From Synchiropus splendidus (Eukaryota > Chordata > Actinopteri > Syngnathiformes > Callionymidae): a DNA stretch of 64,000 nucleotides. The first letter of the stretch is position 1, and each line of letters starts with the position of its first letter. The translations under genes were made by a program, and so were the position numbers. This document shows positions 11,035-22,420 of this stretch, in pieces. The stretch spans positions 2,762,437-2,826,436 of the forward strand of contig NC_071334.1 in the NCBI RefSeq assembly GCF_027744825.2. The letters run 5' to 3'. Under the pieces are notes generated by a model that was not told where the DNA came from, searched no databases, and saw nothing but the letters and a program-made list of their open reading frames with translations.

Positions 11035-11269
11035 TTAACTCCCGGTTCTCATTGTTTCGGTCTCTCATGCTAGCTAGCTGGTTCTCGTGTCTCTCCCTCT
11101 CTGTTGGGCTTGTTTTGTGTGCTAGCTAGCTCATTTAACTCCCGGTTCGGTGACGCTTTCCATTGTGTTTTCTTGTTTAATTATTAAATATTATTTCTCA
11201 CTTGCTTCTCCCTCATTGTACCTTTCACCATTTGCATTTGGGTCCCGCTCCTCATCCCTTGACTCGTTA

Positions 11270-11272
<3 letters not shown>

Positions 11273-11319
<47 letters not shown>
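11273..11319. repeat. (TA)n microsatellite
   Basis: About 23 TA units followed by a short TG run. It sits directly at the right TSD of the solo LTR. From 11320 to 12250 no gene was recognised apart from A/T-rich spacer and a T17 run near 12148-12165. Confidence 0.9.
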
Positions 11320-11327
<8 letters not shown>

Positions 11328-12259
11328 ATTTTATTAGTACGAATCACAATGGGATGTAAGTGAACCCAACTTTCATTATGTGCAGGACACAGAAGGAAGA
11401 GAGCAATGAAGGAAGGGGTCGCCGGATGCTGACGCTGAATTCAAGCATCTACTAATGAACTCCCTCACATACTCAGCTCAGAAGATGGGATAGTTTTCAA
11501 GGTCCTGGTTCTTTCCCGGTTCCACATCCATTTTAAATTTAATTATTTACCAAGCAAAACAACAGCTGATTGAAATTTGGATCATTCATTTTCTTTTTGG
11601 CCACAGTCTCATGGAAGAATTGGATGCTGCCCCACTTCCTACTTCACTCTTGACCCTCGTCCCTCCAGGGAAGATCCTTCCAAACACACCTACATAGTTC
11701 ACTTCAAGTTTGACAATGATTCTGTGTGTGTTGAATGAGTATAACTGAATGAGTTATTTTAGTTTTGCAAATAAAAAGTTTGACAATGAATATTTGTTTC
11801 GTGGAAAATGGCTTCACAGAAAAAAAAAACAAAATCAAAAGAACTTTGCAAAATGTCAACAAAGTGATTTGAGCACAGCTTTGTTTCATTGCAGAGATTA
11901 ATTATATATGCAAGGACCTTTGCTCTCTTAAAACAGGTGGGTGACTCTTAAACAAGCAGTTGTGGTGCACTGATAACAGTTTTTTCCAAAAAGGAGAAGC
12001 CTCATCTGCAACAAAAGCACACATGTTCCCTGGCTTTGGTCCTCTGGTCAGCTCCTGGTAGTGGACGGTCACACCAACACAGAAGCAGACATACAACAGT
12101 ACATGTACCTCATAGAATTAATAGTTTGATCACAATGCAACTGTTGATTTTTTTTTTTTTTTTTTACCACAAAGTGGTGCTCACTTACAAGACAAAAATA
12201 CAATTATCATTTCAAAAACTCTAGTTTTGGTGAGAAAATGAATGACTTCCAAAATTACT

Positions 12260-12780
12260 TCATACAGTAAATACGACTGCGGACTTCATCAATTGATGAC
12301 AGTTCAGAAAGACTTCGCATACATAACTACACATCAAGGTGCTTCCCGAAGACAGACGTTCGCCAGAGGACAGACCGCAGGTACTTCGTGTCCTGTATTC
12401 AGCCACTGATCTGGACCAGCAGGTCATCCAACTGGCAGCGGTTCCTCCTGAAGTACTCCTTGTTGCGGGCGCATCCAGGTGGCGCTGCTGGTGGAGGTGG
12501 TTAAATTCACCAGTGAGCAGCTCTGGCAAATGCTACGAAATGAGCTATGTCTCTTTTTCCATGTTTTCTTTTAATAAGTAGCGATAGTTTGAGCGCCGGC
12601 TCCGCCATCTTCAATCCACCTTCCACAACTTGAGACCACGCCCCCCGGCGACTGACCTACTTTACTGATGTGTTCGAAGGGCAGGTGACAACTAATCACA
12701 ACCTGAGCAAGCAACCAGCTACTGACGACTGGCGCTACCACGACTAAAAAGTCGGTCCCACTGTGAACATGCCTTAGGTC
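12260..12780 (-). mobile_element. Possible Harbinger/PIF-like DNA transposon remnant
   Basis: On the minus strand an end-like sequence (GCATGTTCACAGTGGGACCG, near 12780-12750) is followed by a GC-rich leader and then by codons resembling the transposase N-terminus: EYFRRNRCQLDDLL and DTKYLRSV, broken by a stop between them. Harbinger ends and the YFR-x-QLDDLL pattern are similar in other fish, but the match is short and degraded. Confidence 0.3.
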
Positions 12781-12789
12781 TGACAATTG

Positions 12790-13577
12790 GACTTGGGGTG
12801 GCAGCCAGAGGAGAGGCAGACAGTGGCACCGATGAGGTTGCAGAACTCCTTCCATAACTGCGAAATGAATTGTAGACCCTGCAGTCACCATATTCCTGGG
12901 AAACCCAAGAAAACGAAACACGTGATAGATTGGCCTCTGCTGTATCCTTTGCAAAGGGGAGCTTAGGCAGGGGAATGAACTGAACCATATTTGAAAATTG
13001 ATCAACAGTCAAAGTTGCAGCGTTACCATCAGATGAGGGTAGTCCAATAGTGATGAGGGATCCAAAGTGATGTTGGACCAGGGATGATGCGGAATTGTAG
13101 GATTGCTGTAAGATTTTAGTGAGCGTCTTAGAAATGCATGAAAGGGACTCACATATGGGGGATCTGTGGCTCCATTCAGCAGTAGTCCAGGCCGCTGCTT
13201 TGCCAGAGAGATGAGAAATTAAGTACGCCATCTTTGATCGTTCAGTTGGGTACAAGGATACTTGGAGTTCAAAATGGATGTTGCACTGACCCAAGGAGGC
13301 CTTGCAGCCACCAGAATTACCAGAGAATCTTTCTGGTCTTGACAAGTGAGGATGTAGTGCAGGAGAAGCTCCATGAATAGGAGGGGACTGGACGTGTCTA
13401 AGCACCAAAGTTTCTTCAGACTCAAACTGTAGCTTTTTAACAGTTTCAGTCAAAAAAAACTCATTTGGTTACCACATGCCGTCATCATCTTCCCCAGTCT
13501 CTCAGGCATGTCTTTTAGGAACACATCAATCTTCTCGCCCTGATGGTGAATCCCGCAGAGACTCAGCTGAGTCCATT
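12790..13577 (-). pseudogene. Second Ty3/gypsy remnant: gag fused by deletion to integrase
   Basis: A leader ATG at 13577 (MDSAESLRDS) is followed, after frame breaks, by a gag core at 13453-13190 (LSRPERFSGNSGGC, YPTERSKMAYLISHLSGKAAAW). The text then jumps straight to integrase ([28 protein letters not shown] at about 13040-12950) and its later part ([19 protein letters not shown] at about 12860-12800). Protease, RT and RNase H are missing. The family differs from the element at 3841-7240. The copy is dead. Confidence 0.75.
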
Positions 13578-13592
13578 TTGGCCAGTTTGTTC

Positions 13593-13850
13593 TGTCAAAG
13601 GTGCAGGAAAGTGAACTCAAGCGCTCGACTCACACAGAAGGTACCAGTCAAACAGGTCTTTATTCCAGGCAAGGTTCGGTACACATGTGCAACTCTACAA
13701 AATAAAACAAGAAGTAACAGAAAGAATACGCAGAATGGGGAGTAAACAGATAAACACGACACAAAGATCTGCTTCACTATGAAATTCACATTTTTCAATG
13801 AAGGATTGGAAAGATTTGAGAACTTCAGGCAGAGATCACGCGAAACGCAT
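13593..13850 (-). repeat. Probable 5' LTR of the second gypsy remnant (outer end not defined)
   Basis: The minus-strand sequence just upstream of the gag leader ends in CACCTTTGACA (CA end at 13593) and contains AATAAAGACC near 13652-13661, a usual polyadenylation region of an LTR. No matching second LTR or TSD was found, so the outer boundary is a guess. Confidence 0.5.
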
Positions 13851-14150
13851 TTTTATTTCCTGCTCACATCATCTTTACTCATGGAGCTATGACGAAACTA
13901 CTCACCTCGCGATGCAAAGATTTTGATCACCACATCTGTACTGCTGGTGCTGGTGACTAAGTTGAAACTATGTGGTAATGTTTTTTTCTGCGCCTCCCAT
14001 TTTGCTACTTTGAATTGTATTTTTTTTGTTGGGTTTTAACTTCAGTTCTCTGAATAACTCTCACACTTCTTCGTTTCTTTTAGTTTACTAATTTGCCAGT
14101 TTACCGTTGTAACTGACATGCTAGAGAGCTGATAAGCCGATAAGCTGGTG

Positions 14151-15002
14151 AGGTGGAGGTTTGCCTTAGGAAGGAGAGGAATGAAGGTCAGTCGCAGTAA
14201 GATGGAATCCATGTGTGTGAATGAGACGGAGCCAAGTGGACAGGTGAAGTTACAGGATGCAGAGATAAAGAAGGTGGAGGGTTTGAAGTACTGAGGCTCA
14301 ACTGTCCAGAGCCATGGAGAGTGTGAGAGGGAGGTGAAGAAGCGGGTGCAGGCAGGATGGAATCATTGGAGAAATGTGTCAGGTGTGATGTGTGACAAAA
14401 GGGTGTCGACAAGGATGAAAGGGAAAGTGTCCAATAGGGTGGTGAGGCCAGCAATGTTGTATGGTTTGGAAACAGTGTCACTGAGGAGAAGACAGGAGGC
14501 AGAGCTGGAGGTAGCAGAGATGAAGGTGCTGAGCTTCTCTCTGGGAGTGAGCAGGATGATGATAGGATCAGAGGGACAGCACATGTGCTGAGGTGTTTAG
14601 GAGACCAAGTCAGAGAGGCTAGATGGAGAAGGTTTGGACATGTACAGAGGAGAGAGAGAGAGCCAGTACATTGGTAGATGAAGATGCTGAGCTTCTCTCT
14701 GGGAGTGAGAGCAGGATGATGATAGGATCAGAGGGACAGCACATGTGCTCAGGTGTTTAGGAGACCAAGTCAGAGAGGCTGGATGGAGAAGGTTTGGACA
14801 TGTACAGAGGAGAGAGAGAGAGCCAGTACATTGGTAGATGAAGATGTTGAGCTTCTCTCTGGGAGTGAGAGCAGGATGATGATAGGATCAGAGGGACAGC
14901 ACATGTGCTCAGGTGTTTAGGAGACCAAGTCAGAGAGGCTGGATGGAGATGGTTTGGACATGTACAGAGGAGAGAGAGAGAGAGAGCCAGTACATTGGTA
15001 GA
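14151..15002 (+). mobile_element. RTE-like LINE, C-terminal reverse-transcriptase region, with tandem triplication
   Basis: Reads RWRFALGRRGMKVSRSKMES, then VKKRVQAGWNHWRNVSGVMC, VVRPAMLYGLETVSLRRRQE and AEMKVLSFSLGVSR. This is the thumb/C-terminal part of an RTE-type LINE protein; the family's endonuclease part occurs at 62.7-63.7 kb. One YLGST box is broken to Y-stop-GST. The end is repeated three times (see next entry). Confidence 0.8.
14521..15002 (+). repeat. Three tandem ~160-bp copies of the RTE LINE tail
   Basis: Units begin with TGAAG(G/A)TG(C/T)TGAGCTTCTC at 14521, 14679 and 14839, and the start motif recurs at 15003. Periods are 158, 160 and 164 bp; a GA-dinucleotide run explains most of the length change. 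Units 2 and 3 are more alike than either is to unit 1. Confidence 0.9.
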
Positions 15003-15019
15003 TGAAGATGTTGAGATGT

Positions 15020-15290
15020 TGGAACTGCCATTTCAAGGGCATTTCTTCTTCGGCATACGGCAGCATGACTTCTTCCAGTATTCTGATCTACTCAAACTGA
15101 TCTATGATCACTGGTATGCGATAAATAGGACCAACACCATAGTACAGGAAACATCCCCATACCATGGGGATGCCTGCACCACCATGCTTCACTGTCTTCA
15201 CTGTGTACTGTGGTTTGAATTCAGTGTTTTCAGGTTGTCTGACAACATCCCGAATTCGGTAGATATTGTCCACCACTTACCTGCCGGGCA
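15020..15290 (-). pseudogene. Tc1/mariner transposase fragment
   Basis: The minus strand reads NTEFKPQYTVKTVKHGG, then MVWGCFLYYGVGPIYRI, a stop after IIDQFE, and ILEEVMLPYAEEEMPLKW. This is the central Tc1 transposase region. It is cut off before the second catalytic Asp (the DNDPKH segment), exactly where the RTE repeat begins, so the two elements abut. Not functional. Confidence 0.85.
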
Positions 15291-16198
15291 CACTATACGT
15301 CTGATCCCGGTGGATAATATGCTCCATGAGTCCCCTCAGCCTGGCCAAGGCTAGGACCTTGGACCAGAATGTAGTCCACAAACAGCACCGACACGGGCCA
15401 CCAGTTACTTCATGAGAAGGCCGAACACCGCTCTCCTTCAGGACACTGGCAAGGCGGCGAAATGGGCATTGATGACATGACAATGACGTGTCATCGTGAT
15501 AGGCCAATCAAATGACAAATGCAAGCTGATTTTGTATTATTAATTTATTTATTTATTTTACTAATATTGTATTTATATTCAGACATGCCAAATGAAAGTT
15601 TTACTTCACAATGTAAAAATGACATAGCAGGCCTTTCTCTGGAAAAAAAAATCACACAACTTGCAATGCTGCAGGCAGATGAAGGCAGCAGTTTGGCAAT
15701 ACATTTCTATCGAGGAAAATGACAACTGAATTGCAGTTCGCAACATGTGCACCCACAGATTCAGACGGAGCGTTAAAACATGACGCTTCATGCGCACATA
15801 ATGTGCAGAACATGAGTCCTTCCATAGCTGGAGCTGTGCCCACGCAATGAAGGCAAACATATCGCCTGGCTCTTGCAGTGCCAAGGGTCTGGTCAAGGAC
15901 TTCACCGCCCAAGCGAAGTGCTCTACTTACTGCCAAGTCTCGAGTCTCTAAACTCAGATCTTAAGATGCGCCATCTCCGGCTGCACACACAAGAGGTATG
16001 TTTTTGCAGTTTTGTCTGCAATTTACCAAGCTAAACCTGGCATGTCTCGGCGCGCGGATGAAGCCAGAGTGTTGTTGCACCACCGTTGCACCTTGACACA
16101 CAGCATGGGGTGAGTGACTCCTCCTTTTCTTCACATGTGGACGGGTTAATGATGGAGATTCCATCCAGAGCCCTCCCTCTGTCGAACTACACACGGAT
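15291..16198. other. Spacer with no firm gene call
   Basis: Holds A/T-rich and mixed sequence ahead of the DIRS RT. A Cys/His-containing stretch at about 15770-15900 might be a decayed DIRS gag, but the similarity is too weak to assign. Confidence 0.4.
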
Positions 16199-16930
16199 AT
16201 GAGAGGAGCGGTGTCCAGGGTTATCCAAATGGATAAAACAAACACTAAAGGTGGGCTATGGACTCCAATTCAAGTCTCAACCTCTACAGTTCAAAGGTGT
16301 TCTAAAGACCCAGCTGGAGAATCCCATAAAGATCTCCTGTCTCCAGGAGGAGGTTTGTACGCTGCTCAGAAAAGGAGTAATAGAACCAGTCTCCCCACAA
16401 AATCAGGTTTTTACTCTCATTATTGCCTGATCCCCAAGAAGTCGGGCGGCTGGAGACCGATTTTGGATCTCAGCAACCTAAACGACTTTATCGTGCCGCG
16501 TCCCTTCAGAATGTTAACAATAAAGAACCTTCTGAAGTGCGTATGTCAGGGAGATTGGATGACTTCCATAGATCTGACAGACGCTTATTTTCATGTGCCA
16601 ATCTGGCCCAGTCACAGGAAATATCTCCGGTTTGCCCTCCAAAATCCGGTGTTTCAACACCGGAGACTTCCGTTCGGTTACTCGCTCGCCCCGAGAACCT
16701 TCACAAAAATTGTAGAGGCGGCTTTGGAACCCCTCAGAACCCAGGGTGTCAGAATTTTATCGTACCTGGACGATTGGCTAATCCTCGCCAGATCTCAGGA
16801 GGAGTCACTTGCTTACTCGAGGATGGTGTTGGAGCATATAAGTCAGCTCGGGTTTGCTGTGAACCTAGAGAAGAGCTCACTGAAGCCAGCCCAGTTGATG
16901 CCATACCTGGAAGTGCTCCTGAACTCATGA
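16199..16930 (+). pseudogene. DIRS reverse transcriptase
   Basis: Contains KKSGGWRPILDLSNLNDF, MTSIDLTDAYFHVPI (first catalytic Asp), LPFGYSLAPRTFTKIVEAAL and the SYLDDWLI catalytic box near 16760-16782. The frame ends at a TGA near 16928, and the thumb continues in another frame. Confidence 0.85.
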
Positions 16931-17139
16931 TATGGGCATGCACGGTTAACAGACGACCAGATTCAGCCCATCTTAGTACTAAGAGCACATATTCTCCACC
17001 TCCACCTCACCAGGTGTGGTTCCAGCTCTGTGGCTTATGAGGCTCCTGGGTTTGATGGCGGCGGCCCACACAGTGGTCCAACTGGGTCTTCTGCAGAGGT
17101 GGTTCAGCTGTCTTGGACTTCATCCCGTAAAAGACCAAA

Positions 17140-17560
17140 GACGCCAGGTAAAAATACCATTGAAACCACTAAGAAATGCAATTTTCTGGAGCTCGAGAGC
17201 CAACCTGCTTCGCAACGTGCCACTGGGCTGTCCAAACAGGATTATTCAAATGTTTTCAGATGCCTCCTAGCAAGGCTGGGGAGGACCTCTGGGTCAAACC
17301 TGCATCAGCGGGACATGGAGCAGTTCCGAAGGTCGCCACATAAACCTCCTGGAACTGACAGCAATACAAAAGGTGTTGGTGGCTCTCTCTCCACATCTAG
17401 AAAGAGCCCACGTGACGGTAAGGTCAGACAGCTCCACTGCAGTAGATAATATCAACCGCCAGGGCGGGGTGAGATCCTCAGCTCTGCGCAAGCTGGCCAG
17501 AAAAAAATTTGGTGTTGGCATTGGTGTCACATGCCCGGCTTACTCAATGTAGCCGCGGAC
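17140..17560 (+). pseudogene. DIRS RNase H
   Basis: Across frames one reads MFSDAS at 17250-17267, then INLLELTAIQKVLVAL, VTVRSDSSTAVDNINRQGG and SSALRKLARK. This is the DIRS RNase H pattern (catalytic D in SDAS, E in LEL, D in RSD). Frame changes near 17270 and 17450. Confidence 0.7.
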
Positions 17561-17839
17561 AGAATGTCCCATGGACCCCTCCCAGACGAATGGGGTTTGT
17601 CGCAGGACTCTGAATTTAATTTGGAAGAAGTTCGGGCACCCGGTCATGGACTTATTTGCGTGTCCCCTCTGGTTTTCTCTCTGCAGAACAGACAACCCAC
17701 CACTAGGAGTGGACACTCTGGCACATGAAAGTGGCCAGAGGGTCTCCTCTGTGCCTTTCCTCCCCCTCACTTTCTGCTCAAAGTGTGGCTCCTGCAGGGC
17801 TGATAGTCAGTCACCGGTCCCCCGAGGTCCAATTAACCA

Positions 17840-18530
17840 TTCAGAATGCGAAAGCACCATGGACCTGGAAAGCATATAATGCTAAGTGGTCGGTGTTTGT
17901 GCGATGGCGTTCAGCACGCTCTGCCCTTCCTGGGTCTGCCTCAATGGTACTAATTCTCTCTTTCCTGCAGGAGCTTTTGACTGAGGGAAGATCAATCTCC
18001 ACCCTTCGTGTGTATGTAGCAGCCATTGTCCTCACTACACCAAGGTATGGATGGCCGCCCAGTAGGGGAACATCCGCTGGTAAGACGGTTCATGTGTTAT
18101 GGTTTAAAGAGTTCGAGTTGAGAGTTAGGCCCCCCACAAAGCCCATCTGTCCTGATTGGGACCTGCAATTGGTGCTCGGAGCCCCCGCCGAGGCGCCCTT
18201 CGAGCCACTCGACCAGGCCCCTATAAAACTGGTGGCTTACAAGTCTACTCTTCTCCTGGCCCAGGTTTCAGCCACGAGAGTAGGGGAACTATGCGCCTTT
18301 TCACCTAGCCCTGATTGCATTTCATTTGCCGGCCGCGATTCAGGATTTAGGACAATGGGGGCAAGCACTATCAGCACAGCGCCTATCCTGATGGCTTAGA
18401 CTAGCCATCACGAAAGCCTACGAGGTAGCAGGTAAAGAGGCCCAAGACTACCTGAGGGCTCACTCCACAAGGGGCCACAGTCACAGAAATTTGTCAAGCG
18501 GCTGCTTGGGCCTCCGTTTCTATGTTTCCA
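17840..18530 (+). pseudogene. DIRS tyrosine recombinase
   Basis: WTWKAYNAKWSVFVRW, STLRVYVAAIVLTTPRYG, ATRVGELCAFS (first catalytic Arg region) and RAHSTRG (H-x-x-R box) at about 18450-18470. The segment ICQAAAWASVSMF follows in another frame, and the place where a catalytic Tyr is expected reads as unrelated residues. The enzyme is therefore inactive here. Confidence 0.75.
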
Positions 18531-19799
18531 GATCTTATTATCTTATTTGTCAAATATAGCTGCACCTTCACTGTCTCATATTGTCCTGTCCACAGGTGCC
18601 ACGGGTCGCGGGGACCAACGACGGGAACTGCCATACGGGAGCCAGGAGGGTGATCTGGCTCCCTAGTCTGATGGATGCGGTGCAGCACCTGCCCAGGGCC
18701 GGGCGCTGGCTGGACGCTGAGATTCATTTTACATTGCTCATACAATAAAAATTGCATGTCCATCTGCAGCACACATATGAGTCAAGCGTGTCTCCGTTGA
18801 AGGTTGTTTGTCCCACTCAGGTACGGGAGGTTATTGGTGCCCATCGTTGTTTCCACGCTGGGCTCAGAGTGGTGCCGCGATTAAAAGGATGTCCAGACCT
18901 CCTCATGGAGGACTGTTGCCTTGTTCCATACACTGAGCCGTCAATTCGGTGAGCAACCTTGGAGCAGGGTCGGTCGCACAAGAAGTATAGTAGGCTGGAC
19001 TGGCGTGAGATTTTGCGGTTGGAGATATCCGCAGATCTCTGGGCACACCTCTTTCTTAACCGCGACAGGTCACCGGTGGTTCCACCTAGTTTGGTGGCCT
19101 CTCTCCCGCGCACAATGAAGCGCTGTGGTGCCCACCACTCAAGGTCTGGCTACAGTATTTCTGACGTGAGGTCGGGATGCTGTAGTGCTGTCCTGTTTCG
19201 CACTCCATTGGTGCCCCTGGCGGCGAAACGCGCATCTCCCTTGACGGCCGCTAAACCTATTGGGCAGCGAGTCCGCTCAGACGCCTGTCAGGGTGGCCAT
19301 GGTTCACAAACCATGGTTTTAATGGTTAGACCGTGAGGAGAGACAAAGGTCTTTCATCTCGGTCAAGATGACATATATGGTGGCCTAGTGTCTTGGGTGG
19401 AACCCCAACTAGCGTGACTCTGTGCCCTCCTTTCCTCCCACCTCTGCTACACCCGTGCTTCAGCCACAGAGAGATGGAATGAGAGGCATGGGACCTCCTG
19501 CACTAAGGCACATCCGGTGGTCGGCAGGGTGCTCCTTTTGCCAAATGTTGCCTGCGTTTTCAGCTTAAACCAGGACGTAAGACAAGAACATGTCACACCT
19601 CCTGGTCACGGCATTTGGCGGTAACATAGAGTCTCGGGCACGGCCCCGGCTGACATGGTTCCATGCCTACCTTACTCGTCCCTTCTCTGCCACACTCGGA
19701 CAACGGTCACATGGAGAGAAGGGAGCGAGAAGCGGTGAAAACTCTCAATCCTGGCTCACGAGAGTGACCGGTGGGGGTACATTCATCGCCGGTGTTTGC

Positions 19800-20110
19800 C
19801 GGTTTTCACCAATAGCGAAGCCCGGTCAGAGGGCTAAGCAAGCTGAAATAGAAAGCGTGGTTACTGAACTTAACACCCATTCTATGAAGCGTGCAATGCC
19901 CTCTGACCGCGTTGCCCACGGGCCCTTCCTGTTTGGAGGAAAAATTGAAGGGAGAGTTCCGGGATGGATGCCCTTTTATAGTAGAAGGGGCGGAGCCCTC
20001 TGCTGCCGGATTGGGCAGCGAGTTGATTCTTTTTACTCACTGGCTAAACAGAGGTTTACCAATAGCGAAGCCGGGTCAGAGGGCATCACACGCTTCATAG
20101 AACAGGTTTT
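19800..20110 (+). repeat. DIRS-like terminal repeat region with direct and inverted copies
   Basis: ACCAATAGCGAAGCCCGGTC occurs at about 19808-19827, and a near-identical copy (ACCAATAGCGAAGCCGGGTC) at about 20058-20077. TATGAAGCGTGCAATGCCCT near 19883 is inverted at about 20071-20100 (AGGGCATCACACGCTTCATA). Such repeat sets mark the complex ends of DIRS elements. The stretch 18530-19800 between this and the coding core has no recognisable protein. Confidence 0.6.
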
Positions 20111-20476
20111 ACGTTCTGTAAGATGACATACGTCATTTGTGAATTTCTATTTAATTTTTTAGATATCTGTGGACACATAGCGCTTTCGGAGCCTCAGATT
20201 CAACCATGACATATTTATGATCCTTTTCTGAAATATTCTGACTGTGAATTGCAGTATGAGTAATTATTAATAACAATACTTTGATGAAACTGTGATTACA
20301 ATTGTCTTATGTGTTTGTATGTGCTCATGTTCCTCACTGAAATGGCTGGCTAGTTGATCAACATTCTAATATACAAATTACCATCGTGATAAAAGGAAAC
20401 AATCCTGTGTGCCTGTGATAACTGTATACAATGATAGGTTGATAAGGTTTCATCAAACTGTCCTGACTTTCCGAAG

Positions 20477-20490
20477 CCACCAGATGGCAC
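20477..20490 (+). promoter_or_regulatory. CTCF-type motif
   Basis: CCACCAGATGGCAC fits the consensus CCASYAGRKGGCRC at all 14 positions. A 13/14 match lies in opposite orientation at 20593-20606 (reverse complement CCACTAGATGACGC), so the pair is convergent. Binding is not shown by sequence alone. Confidence 0.5.
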
Positions 20491-20609
20491 TAGATGAGGA
20501 CCACCATCATTGCTCACATCAGTCTGTTGTAAAATGTTGGGTAGATTTGAACAGCTAATGTAGTGAAACCTCACATCATTTCTAATCCAACAGCGTCATC
20601 TAGTGGCCA

Positions 20610-21680
20610 CCATCAGTCCTGCAATTGATGATGCCTCATCGACCCATTACTTTTTGCTATGGAGAGTTTTCAGCTTCAGCACAGACATTCGAGTTGAACA
20701 ATGTGAGTTCAGCAGTGTCCTCAGCTCTTAATGAATGAATTTGCAACTCCCTCCTTGTACTGAAAACAAAACATTGATATGTAGCGTCCTGTAAAAGGAA
20801 GTGCACAATGTGCTGCAGAGATACGGACAGTACTAAACATGCATGTACACATGTAATGTGTAGTATGTGTACTTTCCTGCAGCCGTCAGGGCTCATTGTG
20901 AGGCTTCCTGAGATTCTGACTTCCAGGCCTCATGCGAAGTTTCCTTCCATGGGAGCTCAGCCTGACTTGGAGAAGCAGCTGGCAGCTGAGCTTCAGCATG
21001 GATACCAGCTCTCTTGAAATATAGAGAGCAACTAGCTGGACTCCTCTTGATGACGAATTAATTCAGTGTGAGTGTGTGAGTGCAGTCATGAAGCCCAGGT
21101 CTGAAATGTAACCCTTGTAATCAAAGTAATGTTCCAATATTTCGCCTCCAGTTTTACTGGAGTGTGTGTCCTTACACCTAGCAATGAAGGCACATACCAG
21201 TCTACACATCAGTCCTTCTACACAAGCCATTGTTGATCAAACCATCTTAATTGGAGCTTCAGTTCCATCCTTATCACAAACGGTACCACCCATCCTCGAG
21301 TACATTACTAAACAGTTTTATTAAGTCATTGGGAAAAATTTGCATTTCTCAATATAAAACATTTAGAAATGTAAAAACAAAATGAAGACCACCTGATGAT
21401 AATAGGACTAAAATAAGAACATAGCTTCCCTCTGAGTCAAGTCCTGGCTCACAGACGTTTCAGTAAAAGCCTACAAAGGTAGGGATAATAAAATGTTATA
21501 TACATGACCTTGATGTTTGAGGTGTCTCTCCACCAGTCTAGTCAAGATGAAGCTCTCTACCTTGTCTGCATGAGAAATCTCTCTTGAATGACTCTCCGCC
21601 TGAAGGTTTGGATGGCTACTCGACCTCCAAAGACTTAACCTTCACTTCAAAAGCTTTGAGAACGGATGAAAGACTTTTGT
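20610..21680. other. Spacer with no recognisable gene
   Basis: About 1.1 kb of A/T-rich sequence between the CTCF-like motifs and the zinc-finger pseudogene. Short open stretches have no known domain. Confidence 0.5.
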
Positions 21681-21689
21681 ATGTGTATT

Positions 21690-22292
21690 AATGTGTTTCC
21701 AGAGTCTCTTGACCTTTTATCCAATGTGACTTCCTATGTGCTCTACCGATTTGTGTATTTTGTCCAGTGTGAATTGTGAGGTGTGCCCTCAGGGCGATAC
21801 TGCTTTTGATACATTTATCACACAGTGAGCAGCTGGAAGTTTGTTTCCCCAGTGTGCATCCTCACGTGATGTGTCAAGTTGCTTTTCTGAGTAAAACTTT
21901 GGTCACACTGAGAGCAGCTGAAATGTTTTTTCTCCAGTGTGAATTTTCATGTGAATCTTCAGGTAACTTTTCTGAGAATAAGCATTTACCACACCACCAA
22001 GTTTTTCCACTCGTCTTCATGTGTTTGTGATCAGCTTCATCTTTCTTCTCACTGACATGAACTGTTGGATTCTCCAGAGGTTGAAGGTGACCAGTCTTCA
22101 GTCACCGGTGTCAGATTCAGGACACTGCAAGCTCCGGTGGCAAGTGTGAAGAGATGTCTCCAAGTCACTTGCTGGGTTTGGTCCTCCAAACTCAAATCTA
22201 TAGGCTTTTCCTTCTGGTCCTGGTGCCTCCTGATCCAGTCTGGAGCTGCACTCCTGCTGCAGAGTCATATATTCTTCTTTAATCTCCAGGCG
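21690..22292 (-). pseudogene. Decayed C2H2 zinc-finger gene, last exon
   Basis: Related to the zinc-finger genes downstream. The acceptor is recognisable (TTCCTGCAG ending at 22293), followed by [37 protein letters not shown] and SDTGD. At least two stops then interrupt the acidic region, and only broken fingers remain ([15 protein letters not shown] near 21930, a CVINVSK stretch near 21800). Several frame changes occur. It lies about 80 bp from the 3' end of the L2 LINE. Confidence 0.85.
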
Positions 22293-22373
22293 CTGCAGGA
22301 ACTCACACAACCACACAGGATTGTCTTACCATCTTTTTGAGGAACACCTTCCCCAGCCTCTCCCAATAAACCT

Positions 22374-22407
22374 CAGAATCAGAATCAGAATCAGAATCAG
22401 AATCAAA
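22374..22407 (-). repeat. 3' tail repeat of the L2 LINE
   Basis: About five units of CAGAAT on the + strand (ATTCTG on the coding strand), next to TTTATTGCCATGG. It matches the tail at 52603-52618. Confidence 0.85.
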
Positions 22408-22420
22408 TTTATTGCCATGG

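Larger units (their letters stand above)
10107..11271 (+). mobile_element. Solo LTR (Ty3/gypsy-like) with perfect 5-bp TSD and internal expansion
   Basis: Starts TGTCATGACTCC and ends CTCGTTACA. It is flanked by CTATA at 10102-10106 and CTATA at 11272-11276. The end motif (GCATTTGGGTCCC, CTCATCCCTTGAC) resembles the end of the gypsy LTR at 6722-6771. No internal coding domains of gag-pol type are present, so this is a solo LTR left by LTR-LTR recombination. Length is 1165 bp because of a 48-bp tandem repeat and a ~450-bp segment between repeat copies. The TSD overlaps an adjacent (TA)n run, so only its C adds real specificity. Confidence 0.75.
16199..18530 (+). mobile_element. DIRS-type tyrosine-recombinase retrotransposon, coding core
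   Basis: The domains occur in DIRS order: RT, RNase H, RNase H/YR spacer and tyrosine recombinase, all on the + strand with several frame changes and stops. No integrase and no LTR are present, as expected for DIRS. The spacer phrases (GLLNVAADRMSHGPLPDEW, VMDLFACPLWFSL) are typical of fish DIRS. Decayed and not autonomous. Confidence 0.88.

Noticed and set aside
12148..12165. T-run as a Pol III terminator or SINE tail
   Set aside because: No A/B box or tRNA-like head was recognised upstream.
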